A stretch of 49,449 nt of DNA. It comes from Bacteroidota bacterium (GTDB lineage: Bacteria > Bacteroidota > Ignavibacteria > UBA10030 > UBA8401). Position 1 is the stretch's first letter, and every line of letters starts with the position of its first letter. The position numbers and the translations under genes are program-made. Shown one piece after another: positions 34,731 through 44,173 of this stretch. The notes beneath the pieces were generated by a model. It was not told the origin of the DNA, ran no database searches, and worked only from the letters and a program-made list of their open reading frames with translations. The DNA lies in assembly GCA_030679145.1 (NCBI GenBank), contig JAUXTU010000058.1, positions 1 to 49,449 on the forward strand, read 5' to 3'.

Positions 34731-37063
34731 CCTCGTTCGCGATAGGTATAGTTGCTGCCATATCGTTAGTAATAAATTTTACGTATGGACAAAGTTCGCC
34801 TCACGGTGCAATTAAGATACCTTGTATAAATTGCCATACAACGGAATCGTGGAAAGAGCTTGCGAAACCAATGAAGTTTAACCACACAACCACCGGTTTT
34901 TCGCTGCAAGGTGCGCATTCAAATGCACAATGTGTTCAATGCCATATAACAAAGCGGTTTACGGGAACAACAACGGATTGCTTTAAATGTCATACCTCAG
35001 ATTTTTCAAAAGCTCTGTCGCCCAATCACCAGCTCGGAAAATTTTCACACGACTGTCTGTCGTGCCACACCATGACCGGCTGGAAGCCTTCAGTATTTCA
35101 GCACTCGAAAACAAACTTTCAATTGATCGGTTCTCATCTTTCGGTTGACTGTGCATCGTGTCATACCAATAATCGTTTTGCAGGTTTGTCACGTGATTGT
35201 TTTAGTTGTCATCAAAAAGATTTTGTTCAATCTATTGCGCCTAATCATGTAACGGGTAAATTTTCTCACGACTGTTTAACATGCCATGCTATGACCGCGT
35301 GGCAGCCCGCAATATTTGACCACAATAAAACCAATTTTAAATTGGTGAATGGACATGCAGGAGTAGAATGTTCTTCATGTCATTCGGGTGGAAAATTTAA
35401 AGCATTGGCAACGGATTGTTATTCATGCCATATGCAGGATTTTGTAACTGCAAAAACATTAGATCATTCGCAATTAACGCACGATTGTTTATCGTGTCAT
35501 ACAACCATTGCGTGGAAGCCGGCGACATTCAATCACAGCAAGACTGCATTCCCGTTGGTTGGTGCTCACGCTTCCGCTACATGTGCATCGTGTCATACAG
35601 GCGGCGCGTTTAAAGGATTGACTACGGATTGTTATACATGCCACACGCAGGATTTTGTAAATGTAAAAACAATAGATCATTCAAAATTAACACACAATTG
35701 TTTGACCTGTCATACATCCTTAAGTTGGAAGCCATCAACATTCGAGCACAATAATACAAAATTGCAATTGACCGGCGCCCATGCTGCAGCGGAATGTAAT
35801 TCCTGCCATGCAACCACCAAGTTCACAGGATTGCCAACAGATTGTTACACGTGCCACACTCAAGATATTGTGAATGTGAAAACAATAGATCATTCAAAAT
35901 TATCTCATGATTGTTTGACCTGTCATACAAATATAAGTTGGAAGCCATCAACATTCGATCACAACAAGACAAAATTACAATTAACTGGCGCCCATTTTAC
36001 TGCTGAATGTAATTCCTGCCACCTTACCACTAAGTTTACAGGATTACCAACGGATTGTTATACATGCCACACGCAAGATTTTGTAACTGCTAAAACATTA
36101 AATCATTCGCAGTTATCGCATGATTGTTTAACGTGTCATACTACGTTTGTGTGGAGGCCATCAACGTTTGATCATAGCAAAACTAATTTTCAATTGGCTG
36201 GAGCGCATAAAACAGCAGAGTGTTCTTCGTGCCATACCAATGGTGTGTTTAAAGGAATACCGTCCGACTGCTTCAGTTGTCATCAGACCAACTTTGCCAA
36301 TACAACAAGCCCCAATCATGCAACCGCGCAATTCTCGCACGATTGTTTATCGTGCCATTCAACCAATAAATGGATACCGTCAACATTTAATCACGCAAAT
36401 ACTGTTTTCCCTTTGTTTGGTGCTCATGCCGCAGTTCTGTGTTCGGACTGTCATAAAAATGGACAGTTTAAGGGAACTTCAACGGTTTGTTATGATTGTC
36501 ATTCGACAGAGTTTAACGGTACGACAACGCCGAGCCATGTAACTTCACAGTTCTCTCACGATTGTTTGACGTGTCATTCAAACATAGCATGGAAGCCCGC
36601 AACATTTAATCACAGCACAACTGCATTCCCATTGGTTGGTGCACACGCTGCTGCTACAGTTGTTTGTATAGATTGTCACAAAAATGGAGTGTATAAAGGA
36701 ACAACAACGGACTGTTATACTTGTCATCTGACTGATTACAATGCAACAACAGATCCTAATCATGTGTCGGGAGGGTATACTTCATTAACGTGCACAACAT
36801 GTCATAATACCACAAAATGGCAACCGTGGATATTTAATCATACACCATCTTTTCCGATTGGTTCAAGCGACAAACATTCGCCGGGGAAATGGACATTGTG
36901 TAATGATTGCCATAATAGTCCGGGGAATTTCAAATCTTTTGCGTGTATCACTTGTCATGAGCATAATAATAAGGCGAGTGTGGATAATGATCATAAAGGA
37001 GAATCAGGGTATTCGTATACGAGTGCAGCGTGTTACCAATGTCATCCGAAAGGGAGAAAATAA
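34706..37063 (+). CDS. 31-heme c-type cytochrome with ten tri-heme modules
   Basis: 785 aa, signal peptide followed by 31 CXXCH motifs in ten tandem modules of about 72 residues (each three hemes: HDCLTCH...W.P..F.H...F.L.GAH...C..CH...FKG...DCYTCH..DF) plus one final heme (CYQCH). Each module contains several non-CXXCH His, so all hemes may be bis-His. Such length and regularity suit a rod or wire. The first and last modules match those of the 10-heme protein downstream, implying internal gain of modules. Starts inside the preceding gene. Confidence 0.92.
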   Translation: MRRLSSSLTSFAIGIVAAISLVINFTYGQSSPHGAIKIPCINCHTTESWKELAKPMKFNHTTTGFSLQGAHSNAQCVQCHITKRFTGTTTDCFKCHTSDFSKALSPNHQLGKFSHDCLSCHTMTGWKPSVFQHSKTNFQLIGSHLSVDCASCHTNNRFAGLSRDCFSCHQKDFVQSIAPNHVTGKFSHDCLTCHAMTAWQPAIFDHNKTNFKLVNGHAGVECSSCHSGGKFKALATDCYSCHMQDFVTAKTLDHSQLTHDCLSCHTTIAWKPATFNHSKTAFPLVGAHASATCASCHTGGAFKGLTTDCYTCHTQDFVNVKTIDHSKLTHNCLTCHTSLSWKPSTFEHNNTKLQLTGAHAAAECNSCHATTKFTGLPTDCYTCHTQDIVNVKTIDHSKLSHDCLTCHTNISWKPSTFDHNKTKLQLTGAHFTAECNSCHLTTKFTGLPTDCYTCHTQDFVTAKTLNHSQLSHDCLTCHTTFVWRPSTFDHSKTNFQLAGAHKTAECSSCHTNGVFKGIPSDCFSCHQTNFANTTSPNHATAQFSHDCLSCHSTNKWIPSTFNHANTVFPLFGAHAAVLCSDCHKNGQFKGTSTVCYDCHSTEFNGTTTPSHVTSQFSHDCLTCHSNIAWKPATFNHSTTAFPLVGAHAAATVVCIDCHKNGVYKGTTTDCYTCHLTDYNATTDPNHVSGGYTSLTCTTCHNTTKWQPWIFNHTPSFPIGSSDKHSPGKWTLCNDCHNSPGNFKSFACITCHEHNNKASVDNDHKGESGYSYTSAACYQCHPKGRK

Positions 37064-37882
37064 TTGGTGCTGCGTGTATGGATTATAAGTCTTTTAACCA
37101 TTGTTCCTATTATGGCACAGGATTCTCCTCATGGACCAATTCAATGGATGTGTACTGATTGTCACTCAACGAATGGATGGAACGAAATGGTTACTCCCAT
37201 GAAATTTGATCATTTGAGGACTTCGTATGTACTTCGTGGTCAACACCAAATGGCTGAGTGTATCAACTGTCATTCGTCATTGAAATTTGTCGGAACGTCG
37301 AAGAATTGTTATTCGTGTCATCGCCAGGCATTTGAATCATCCGTTATGCCAAATCATGTTCAGGCTGGATTTAGTATGGACTGCGAACGCTGTCATTCCG
37401 TTGAAGCCCAATCATGGCGAAGTAGTTTCGATCACAACAAAATAGACTTTCCTTTACGCGGTGCGCATGAAGGTGTTGCATGTAATCAATGTCATAGCAA
37501 CGGTGTATTCCGCGGTGTTCCGATCAAATGTTTTGAATGTCATCAGAAAGAATATTTGGCAACAACTAATCCAAATCATCAAACAGCAAATTTTCCGACG
37601 AACTGTGAAATGTGTCATCGCGCATTAACGTGGCAGCCGGCAGCGTTGTTTCCGCACGAATCCTACTTCCCGATTTCGTCGGGCACGAAACATCGTCCGG
37701 GTCGTTGGAACAGTTGCGGAGATTGTCACACAAATTCAGAAAACTATACACAATTTGAATGCATCAATTGTCACGAGCATAATAAATCATCTATGGATGG
37801 AGAACATAAAGGGGAAGTTTCAGGATATGTTTATCAAAGTTCAGCGTGTTATCGATGTCATCCCAGAGGAGAAGCTGAATAA
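37064..37882 (+). CDS. 10-heme c-type cytochrome, short paralogue of the 31-heme protein
   Basis: 272 aa, ten CXXCH motifs in three tri-heme modules plus one terminal heme. The N-terminus (SPHGPIQWMCTDCH) and the C-terminal module (CINCHEHN...YQSSACYRCHPRG) match the ends of the 31-heme protein. Translation starts at TTG 37064 or GTG 37067, with AGGGAG at 37051-37056. No classical ATG is available, which is unusual in this operon. Its stop overlaps the next start. Confidence 0.9.
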   Translation: MVLRVWIISLLTIVPIMAQDSPHGPIQWMCTDCHSTNGWNEMVTPMKFDHLRTSYVLRGQHQMAECINCHSSLKFVGTSKNCYSCHRQAFESSVMPNHVQAGFSMDCERCHSVEAQSWRSSFDHNKIDFPLRGAHEGVACNQCHSNGVFRGVPIKCFECHQKEYLATTNPNHQTANFPTNCEMCHRALTWQPAALFPHESYFPISSGTKHRPGRWNSCGDCHTNSENYTQFECINCHEHNKSSMDGEHKGEVSGYVYQSSACYRCHPRGEAE

Positions 37883-39486
37883 TGATTCGTCTGAAATTAT
37901 TCTATTTCTTGATTGTTCTTTTTGCATTTAGCGTGAAAGCTGATGAAAAGATACGAACATCTGTTTCGTATATTTCTGCATCGGTTGTGTATCTTAATGC
38001 AGGACGTGAAGCAGGATTTGTTGTTGGCGATACGGTTGATATCCAAAAAAATCAACGAACGATTGCTACCATAATTATCACTGCTGTTTCAAAAAAATCT
38101 TCAGCGGCGCAGATCCTTACCGGTGAAGGAGCAATTAGCGTGGGTGATATGGGAATAAGTAAAAAGAATTTTATTGCGCCAATTCCAGCGGCGGCAATTT
38201 CTATCGATACCTTGAAAGAAAGCACAAAAACGATTGTAAAGTCAATTCCTAAAAGTGTGGCATTAGAAAATAATGAAAACATCATTACCGGAAGGGTATC
38301 ATTGCAATATTCTGGAATGTTTGCGGAAGATTCACGTTTCAATTTGAGCCAGCCTGCGCCGTTGCTTCGATTAAATGTGCGTAATCTGTATGGAACAGGT
38401 TTGGAATTTTCCATGTATACACGCAGTTATTACGATCTAACGAACAGTTATCAACGCTATGGCGGATCGTCTCGGTTTAAAACGAGAATATATGAATTTC
38501 AACTACAACACGATCTTCCCGAAGATCAATTTGGTTATGGAGTTGGCAGAATGACATCGCGATATGTCGGTGGAATGGGTGTGTTTGATGGCGCACATTT
38601 TTTTGCGAGGGAAGGTGATTTTACCGCAGGCATTATGTTCGGCGCGAATGTTTTGCAGCAATCTGTTGACGTCAATTCGGATAATACCAAAGAAGCATTA
38701 TTCGTCAGTTATACTTCAGGGAAAGATTTTTCTCAGCATTATGACGGAACGCTTGCGTATATCCGTCAGCATGTGAAAGGAAATCTAGACAGAGAGTTCC
38801 TCTATCTCCAAAACTATGCTGCGCTGAGTTCTCAACTTTCGATCTATGAAAGCTCTGAATTTGATCTGAATGATATCAACAATGGAGTAAAAAGTTCTGC
38901 GCTGAAACTTTCCAACACATTTTTTTCAGTTAATTATTATCCCGTGCCTTGGTTATCCACCAGTGTTGGTTACGATGGTACACGGTCGGTGTATCTTTTT
39001 GAAACCATGAAATCATTTTCAGACACACTCTTTGACAAAAACTTTATGCAGGGTTTCCGAGCGAATGCTACCGTGCGTCTGCCATATTTCATTTCAATTT
39101 CTAGTGGATTTGTAATCAGGACAAAAAAAGGTGATGCAAGAGATGCTGTGACGATGGACGGTTCTGCTCGAATGAGCGACATTCTTGGTTCAGAAATTGG
39201 AGCAGGAGTTCGATATGCAAAGATTTACGGAGTGTATTCTGATGGGGACAATATCACATTTGATATCGACAGAACATTTTTTTATTCGTTGACGACCTCG
39301 CTTCGATATGATTATTTTTCGTACAGAATTCTTACACTAAGGCAAGACTATGCAACACATACAGCGACCGCAAGTGTGAACTACAGAATATCTCGAACGT
39401 TTTATTCTTCACTCTCCGCGGACGATGTGATGGACAAAACAATGAACAGCATCAGGATATTTGCTGAAATTGGCATGAGGTTTTAA
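37882..39486 (+). CDS. Outer-membrane beta-barrel protein of the cytochrome operon
   Basis: 534 aa with a signal peptide (LFYFLIVLFAFSVKA), a small soluble domain at about 25-95 (VVYLNAGREAGFVVGDTVDI), and from about 130 on an alternating amphipathic pattern with many Tyr/Phe and no hydrophobic helices, ending in IGMRF with C-terminal Phe, the outer-membrane assembly signal. A barrel of this size can hold a multiheme cytochrome as in MtrB-type porins; no sequence match to MtrB is claimed. Confidence 0.78.
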   Translation: MIRLKLFYFLIVLFAFSVKADEKIRTSVSYISASVVYLNAGREAGFVVGDTVDIQKNQRTIATIIITAVSKKSSAAQILTGEGAISVGDMGISKKNFIAPIPAAAISIDTLKESTKTIVKSIPKSVALENNENIITGRVSLQYSGMFAEDSRFNLSQPAPLLRLNVRNLYGTGLEFSMYTRSYYDLTNSYQRYGGSSRFKTRIYEFQLQHDLPEDQFGYGVGRMTSRYVGGMGVFDGAHFFAREGDFTAGIMFGANVLQQSVDVNSDNTKEALFVSYTSGKDFSQHYDGTLAYIRQHVKGNLDREFLYLQNYAALSSQLSIYESSEFDLNDINNGVKSSALKLSNTFFSVNYYPVPWLSTSVGYDGTRSVYLFETMKSFSDTLFDKNFMQGFRANATVRLPYFISISSGFVIRTKKGDARDAVTMDGSARMSDILGSEIGAGVRYAKIYGVYSDGDNITFDIDRTFFYSLTTSLRYDYFSYRILTLRQDYATHTATASVNYRISRTFYSSLSADDVMDKTMNSIRIFAEIGMRF

Positions 39487-39487
39487 T

Positions 39488-40789
39488 ATGAACGAAACTC
39501 TAATCACAATTGTGATAACCGTTCTACTTATTCTTGTTACGGTTATTCCGTATGTAAGAAAATTCCAGAAAAAAGAAAATAAAGCCCGTGAAAAATTTAA
39601 AAAAATGAAGATCTCCGGTCTCGATGAAGCCATGACCATGCACCCGCATATTGATTTGGTGCAGTGTATCGGATGTGGTGTGTGTGTTCGTGCATGCCCG
39701 GAAGGTGATGTACTCGGTTTAATTGAAGGAAAAGCAACGCTCATCCATGGCGCAAAATGTGTTGGTCACGGATTGTGTGCTGAAGCTTGTCCGGTCGGCG
39801 GGATTGAATTGATGATGGCAAAGCCGGGACGTAGTGCAGACCTGCCGATTATTGACGAGAATTTTGAAAGCACAGTAAAAGGAATGTTCATTGTTGGTGA
39901 GCTTGGAGGAATGGGATTAATAAAAAATGCTATATCTCAAGGGAAGAAAGTTATTGAACATATTTCCAAACTGCCGCCAGCGTCAAGGGATGATATGGTT
40001 GATGTTGCAATTATTGGAGCGGGTCCGTCTGGATTAACAGCCGGATTGACTGCGCATGAAAAAAATATACGATATATCATTGTTGAACAAGGTGATATCG
40101 GAGGAACCATTCTTCAATACCCGCGAGCCAAAATTGTAATGACGAATCCTGTTGAACTTCCAATATGGGGTAAACTAAAATTTACAGAAGCAAGTAAGGA
40201 ACAGTTGCTTGAATTGTGGAATAACATTATTGAGAAGGTACAATTAAAAATTGAAACCAATGAAAAGGTAAGCAACATTCTGTCTGCGAATAATGAATTT
40301 GTTCTTACAACGACCACAAAACAAATAACAGCTCGATATGTAGTTCTCGCGCTTGGTCGAAGAGGAACGCCGAGAAAACTTGGTGTGCCGGGGGAAGAAC
40401 GATCAAAAGTTACGTATCGATTGATCGATGCGGCAACGCATCATGACGAGAATATTTTGGTGGTTGGCGGCGGTGATTCGGCGATTGAAGCGGCGATCGG
40501 GCTCGCTTCTCAAAATAATAACAAAGTGACATTATCCTACCGGAAAAATGAATTTTCCCGCATTAAAGAACGGAATAGAACTCACATCGATGATTTTATC
40601 TCCCGAAAAAAAATAACGATCCTCTTTAACTCCGAAGTGAAAGAAATACGGGAAGATACTGTCCTGCTTAGTACGCAAAACGGTGAACTAGAGATCAAGA
40701 ACTCTTATGTGTATATCTTTGCCGGCGGTGAACTTCCCAACGAGTTCCTTAAGAAAATCGGTATACAAATGCATACTCAAGTTGCATGA
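39488..40789 (+). CDS. Membrane-anchored 2[4Fe-4S]/FAD oxidoreductase, TrxB-like
   Basis: 433 aa. One N-terminal TM (about 5-24), then two ferredoxin-type motifs: C60-C63-C66-C70 (CIGCGVCVRACP) and C91-H94-C97-C101 (CVGHGLCAEACP), where His replaces one Cys, as in relatives of this family. Then two Rossmann folds: FAD-binding GAGPSG and NAD(P)-binding GGGDSAIEAA. Function: oxidises NAD(P)H or another reductant and sends electrons into the Fe-S clusters. The orientation puts the active part in the cytoplasm, the natural donor of this operon. Confidence 0.87.
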   Translation: MNETLITIVITVLLILVTVIPYVRKFQKKENKAREKFKKMKISGLDEAMTMHPHIDLVQCIGCGVCVRACPEGDVLGLIEGKATLIHGAKCVGHGLCAEACPVGGIELMMAKPGRSADLPIIDENFESTVKGMFIVGELGGMGLIKNAISQGKKVIEHISKLPPASRDDMVDVAIIGAGPSGLTAGLTAHEKNIRYIIVEQGDIGGTILQYPRAKIVMTNPVELPIWGKLKFTEASKEQLLELWNNIIEKVQLKIETNEKVSNILSANNEFVLTTTTKQITARYVVLALGRRGTPRKLGVPGEERSKVTYRLIDAATHHDENILVVGGGDSAIEAAIGLASQNNNKVTLSYRKNEFSRIKERNRTHIDDFISRKKITILFNSEVKEIREDTVLLSTQNGELEIKNSYVYIFAGGELPNEFLKKIGIQMHTQVA

Positions 40790-40947
40790 ATCTTTAAGGC
40801 AAATAATATTTTTCGCCGACAATAAGATGTTAACCGAGCTATTTAATAGAACAAAGTTAATTGTTCAGGATTATAATTCCCACCTGCAGACCATTGCAAT
40901 AAGGGCAAGAAAAAACTATTTTGGAGAAGGGAAAATCAATTATAGTT

Positions 40948-41871
40948 ATGACCTCTCCGTATAAAAATCTTCCAAATAATATCCTGAAAACCGTAGCATA
41001 TTTTGACGTTTTTGATTATCCGTTAACGACTGAGCAAATATTCCGTTTTTTACCACAAAATTCTATTTCCCATGGCGATGTTGAGAATGCGGTTGAACAC
41101 ATGGTAAAATCAAAAGAATTGGTGAAAGAGAAGTCATATTTTTTACTACCATCAACTCATCGCAACATTACTGAAAAACGAGAAGCAGAAGAACGTCGGG
41201 CAAAAAAGAGATTGAAATATGCGAGAAACATTTCTCGATTCATAAAATCCCTTCCATTTATTAGAGCAGTATTCATTACCGGGTCACTTTCAAAAAATGT
41301 TGCTGCTTCTTCAAGCGACATCGATTTTATGATTGTTGCTGCGCCGGAACGATTGTGGGTCTGCAGAACAATGTTAACCGCGTTTCGAAAGATCTTTCTG
41401 TTCGGCAGCTCAAAATATTTCTGCACGAACTTTTATGTCACTGAAAACGGTTATGCACAGCAACGAAGAAATATCTTTACCGCCATTGAAGTTGCAACGA
41501 CAAAAGTGATATGGAATGAATCGGCATTCTTGGAATTTCAAAGACAGAATCAATGGATGAAAGAATTTTTACCGAATATCAACGTAAGCACAGATCAAAA
41601 ATTAATGATCTCTTCTTCCCGCTCACTGAGTCAGCAGATTATTGAAATAATCCTTAGCATCCTTCCTCTCCGTGCGTTGAACATTAGGCTGATGGAATTT
41701 CACAGAACATACTGGCAGAGATCATTCAATCATACCAGCACCGAGCAATTCAACATGATGTTCATCATTTCACCCGATATTTCTGCAGGCTGGCCCGATG
41801 ATCGTCAGGAAACCATACTGAAGGAATTTCACCACAGACTTTCTTCGTTAGGAATACGGGAATCCTTATGA
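40948..41871 (+). CDS. Winged-helix plus nucleotidyltransferase-fold protein
   Basis: 307 aa from ATG 40948. N-terminal winged-helix-like segment (LKTVAYFDVFDYPLTTEQIFRFL), then a polymerase-beta-type NTase motif GSLSKNVAASSSDIDFMIV. The rest is helical with no motif I recognise. An earlier TTG (40921) would start inside the GGAG-like site, so ATG is preferred. Stop overlaps the radical SAM start; same operon as the next three genes. Substrate unknown. Confidence 0.7.
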   Translation: MTSPYKNLPNNILKTVAYFDVFDYPLTTEQIFRFLPQNSISHGDVENAVEHMVKSKELVKEKSYFLLPSTHRNITEKREAEERRAKKRLKYARNISRFIKSLPFIRAVFITGSLSKNVAASSSDIDFMIVAAPERLWVCRTMLTAFRKIFLFGSSKYFCTNFYVTENGYAQQRRNIFTAIEVATTKVIWNESAFLEFQRQNQWMKEFLPNINVSTDQKLMISSSRSLSQQIIEIILSILPLRALNIRLMEFHRTYWQRSFNHTSTEQFNMMFIISPDISAGWPDDRQETILKEFHHRLSSLGIRESL

Positions 41872-43331
41872 CCGATGTTCTGCTGACGCACTCATACTTT
41901 CTTTATTTTGATCCAAAACAGGCGAAAGCACAAATGCCATATCCGCCTCTTGGAACATTGTATGCAGCAGGATATTTGGAATCAAACAATATCAGTGTAA
42001 AATTATTTGATACAATGCTGTCGTCGTCTGAATCCGAACTTCGGGATGTACTTCGAACGATTCAGCCTAAAATTCTTGTGATTTACGATGACGATTTTAA
42101 TTATCTGAACAAAATGTGTCTTACGCGAATGCGTGAAGCCGCGTTCGTGATGTCTGCAATTGCAAAGGAATTCAATATTCCTGTTTTCGTGCATGGGTCT
42201 GATGCAGCTGATCATGTTGAAAAATATTTGTCAAATCATGCAGACGTGGTAATTATTGGCGAAGGAGAACAGACATTGCTGGAAACATGCAACGCTTATT
42301 TAACAAACCAGCAGTCTCGGTTGAATACGATTCATGGAATTGCATTTGTCTCCAACGGAAAAATTATTACAACAGAAAAAAGAAATGTTATCCGTGATTT
42401 GGATTCACTTCCTTTTCCTGCATGGAATCTCGTTGATGTTGAACGTTACCGGACTATTTGGGAAAAGCACCATGGATATTTTGCTGTGAACATGGTAACG
42501 ACACGGGGATGCCCTTATCATTGTAACTGGTGTGCAAAACCGATCTATGGTCAAGTATACAATTCCCGCTCACCTGAACATGTGGTGAAAGAGTTGATGT
42601 TCCTTCAATCGGAATTGCAGCCGGATCATATTTGGTTTGCGGATGATATTTTCGGATTGAAACCGGGATGGGTGCAGCAATTCTCTAAACTTGTTATTGA
42701 ACATAATGTAAAAATACCGTTCATGATTCAATCCCGTGCTGATTTATTGGCGCACGACGACACTGTAGAAGCATTAGCCAACGCGGGCTGTGTAGAAGTT
42801 TGGATCGGCGCGGAATCCGGTTCACAAAAAATTCTTGATGCAATGGAAAAAGGGATCACGGTCTGGCAGATTTCTGAAGCGCGCCGATTATTAAAAAAGC
42901 ACGGAATCAAAGCATCATTCTTTCTGCAGTTTGGTTATCGCGGAGAATTATTAGAAGATATTCAGGCGACAATTTCAATGGTGAAAGATCTTATGCCGGA
43001 CAATATTGGTATTTCAGTTTCATATCCTTTGCCTGGAACGAAATTCTACGAAACAGTGAAATCAAACATGGGAGAGAAAAAAAATTGGTTCGATTCCGAC
43101 GATCTTGCGATGATGTACCGCGGAACATATTCCCCACGATATTATAAACTACTGCATCGATATGTTCATAAAATATTCCGCTGTAAACAAGGTGTGTCTT
43201 TGTTCAAAGATTTCGTCAGGTTTAAAAGTGCTGTTACTAAAAGCCAACTGAGAAGAATTATTTTACTTGTCTATTATATCCCTGCATTGTTCTTTGATCG
43301 GATACGCTTACGTCAACTTTCGAAAGTATGA
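41868..43331 (+). CDS. B12-binding-domain radical SAM enzyme
   Basis: 487 aa. N-terminal cobalamin-binding-like Rossmann half (PPLGTLYAAGYLESNNISVKLFDT... VVIIGEGEQTLLE), then the radical SAM cluster at Cys215, Cys219, Cys222 (GCPYHCNWCAKP) and the TIM-barrel with AESGSQKILDAMEKGI. Members methylate or rearrange unactivated carbons in lipids, cofactors or antibiotics. Overlaps both neighbours by 4 bp, so it works with the methyltransferase behind it. Confidence 0.9.
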   Translation: MTDVLLTHSYFLYFDPKQAKAQMPYPPLGTLYAAGYLESNNISVKLFDTMLSSSESELRDVLRTIQPKILVIYDDDFNYLNKMCLTRMREAAFVMSAIAKEFNIPVFVHGSDAADHVEKYLSNHADVVIIGEGEQTLLETCNAYLTNQQSRLNTIHGIAFVSNGKIITTEKRNVIRDLDSLPFPAWNLVDVERYRTIWEKHHGYFAVNMVTTRGCPYHCNWCAKPIYGQVYNSRSPEHVVKELMFLQSELQPDHIWFADDIFGLKPGWVQQFSKLVIEHNVKIPFMIQSRADLLAHDDTVEALANAGCVEVWIGAESGSQKILDAMEKGITVWQISEARRLLKKHGIKASFFLQFGYRGELLEDIQATISMVKDLMPDNIGISVSYPLPGTKFYETVKSNMGEKKNWFDSDDLAMMYRGTYSPRYYKLLHRYVHKIFRCKQGVSLFKDFVRFKSAVTKSQLRRIILLVYYIPALFFDRIRLRQLSKV

Positions 43332-44167
43332 TGAAAACAAATTCAATCTCTTCATTTGACTCAAGGGAAAATGCAACTCTTGTCAACATTGCATTCTCAG
43401 CTCAATCGCCGTTGTTTGACATTATTCAAAATAATAATGTGATGCTTCAATGGATGCGTTCAGTTGTTCAGCGCCACGTTGAAGAGTATCTAAAACCGGG
43501 CGATACGATCCTTGACATCAACGCCGGAACCGGAATTGATGCAGTTCATTTCGCAGAAAAAGGATATGCTGTTCACGCAATGGATATTGCTGAAGGGATG
43601 GTGAATGAGATCAGGAGGAAAATTATTTCGAAAGGTTTGGATGATCGCATCACAGCGGAACAGCGTTCGTTCACAGAAGCAGGGGAATTGTCGCCAAAAA
43701 AGTTCGATCATATTTTTTCTAATTTTGGCGGATTAAATTGTGTGAACGATCTCCATCAAGTTGCTGAACAACTGCTCCGAGTCATTAAGCCAAATGGACT
43801 GTTAACGTTGGTGATCATGCCCCCAATCTGCCCTTGGGAAATTGCACATATCTTTCGAGGAGACACAACGATCGGGATGAGACGGCTTCACAACGATGGA
43901 ATTATTGCTCACATTGAAGGACATTATTTCAAAACCTACTATCATACCGTATCGAGTTTGATAAAAAGTTTTGGAGATCAGTGTACCGTTCTCAAAATAC
44001 GGGGAGTGGCCTCGTTTTCTCCTCCTCCGTATATGGAGAAGTTTCCGCAAAAATTCCCCGGTGTGTATTCATTCCTTCAATCATGCGACGAACGATTCTC
44101 AATGTTTCGGCCATTCAACCGATGGGCAGATCAGTTTATCATCACAATGAAAGTTCGAGATATTTGA
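43328..44167 (+). CDS. Class I SAM-dependent methyltransferase
   Basis: 279 aa with motif I TILDINAGTGIDAVHF and VHAMDIAEGMVNEI, and post-motif FDHIFSNFGGLN. Ubiquinone/menaquinone-type (UbiE-like) fold, but substrate is not shown. Overlaps the radical SAM gene and is followed 6 bp later by the deaminase. Confidence 0.88.
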   Translation: MMKTNSISSFDSRENATLVNIAFSAQSPLFDIIQNNNVMLQWMRSVVQRHVEEYLKPGDTILDINAGTGIDAVHFAEKGYAVHAMDIAEGMVNEIRRKIISKGLDDRITAEQRSFTEAGELSPKKFDHIFSNFGGLNCVNDLHQVAEQLLRVIKPNGLLTLVIMPPICPWEIAHIFRGDTTIGMRRLHNDGIIAHIEGHYFKTYYHTVSSLIKSFGDQCTVLKIRGVASFSPPPYMEKFPQKFPGVYSFLQSCDERFSMFRPFNRWADQFIITMKVRDI

Positions 44168-44173
44168 TCATCT

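Noticed and set aside
31629-39486. Naming the cytochrome genes after Mtr, Omc or Pcc systems
   Set aside because: Only the general layout agrees; heme numbers and order do not match those systems, and no homology search was possible.
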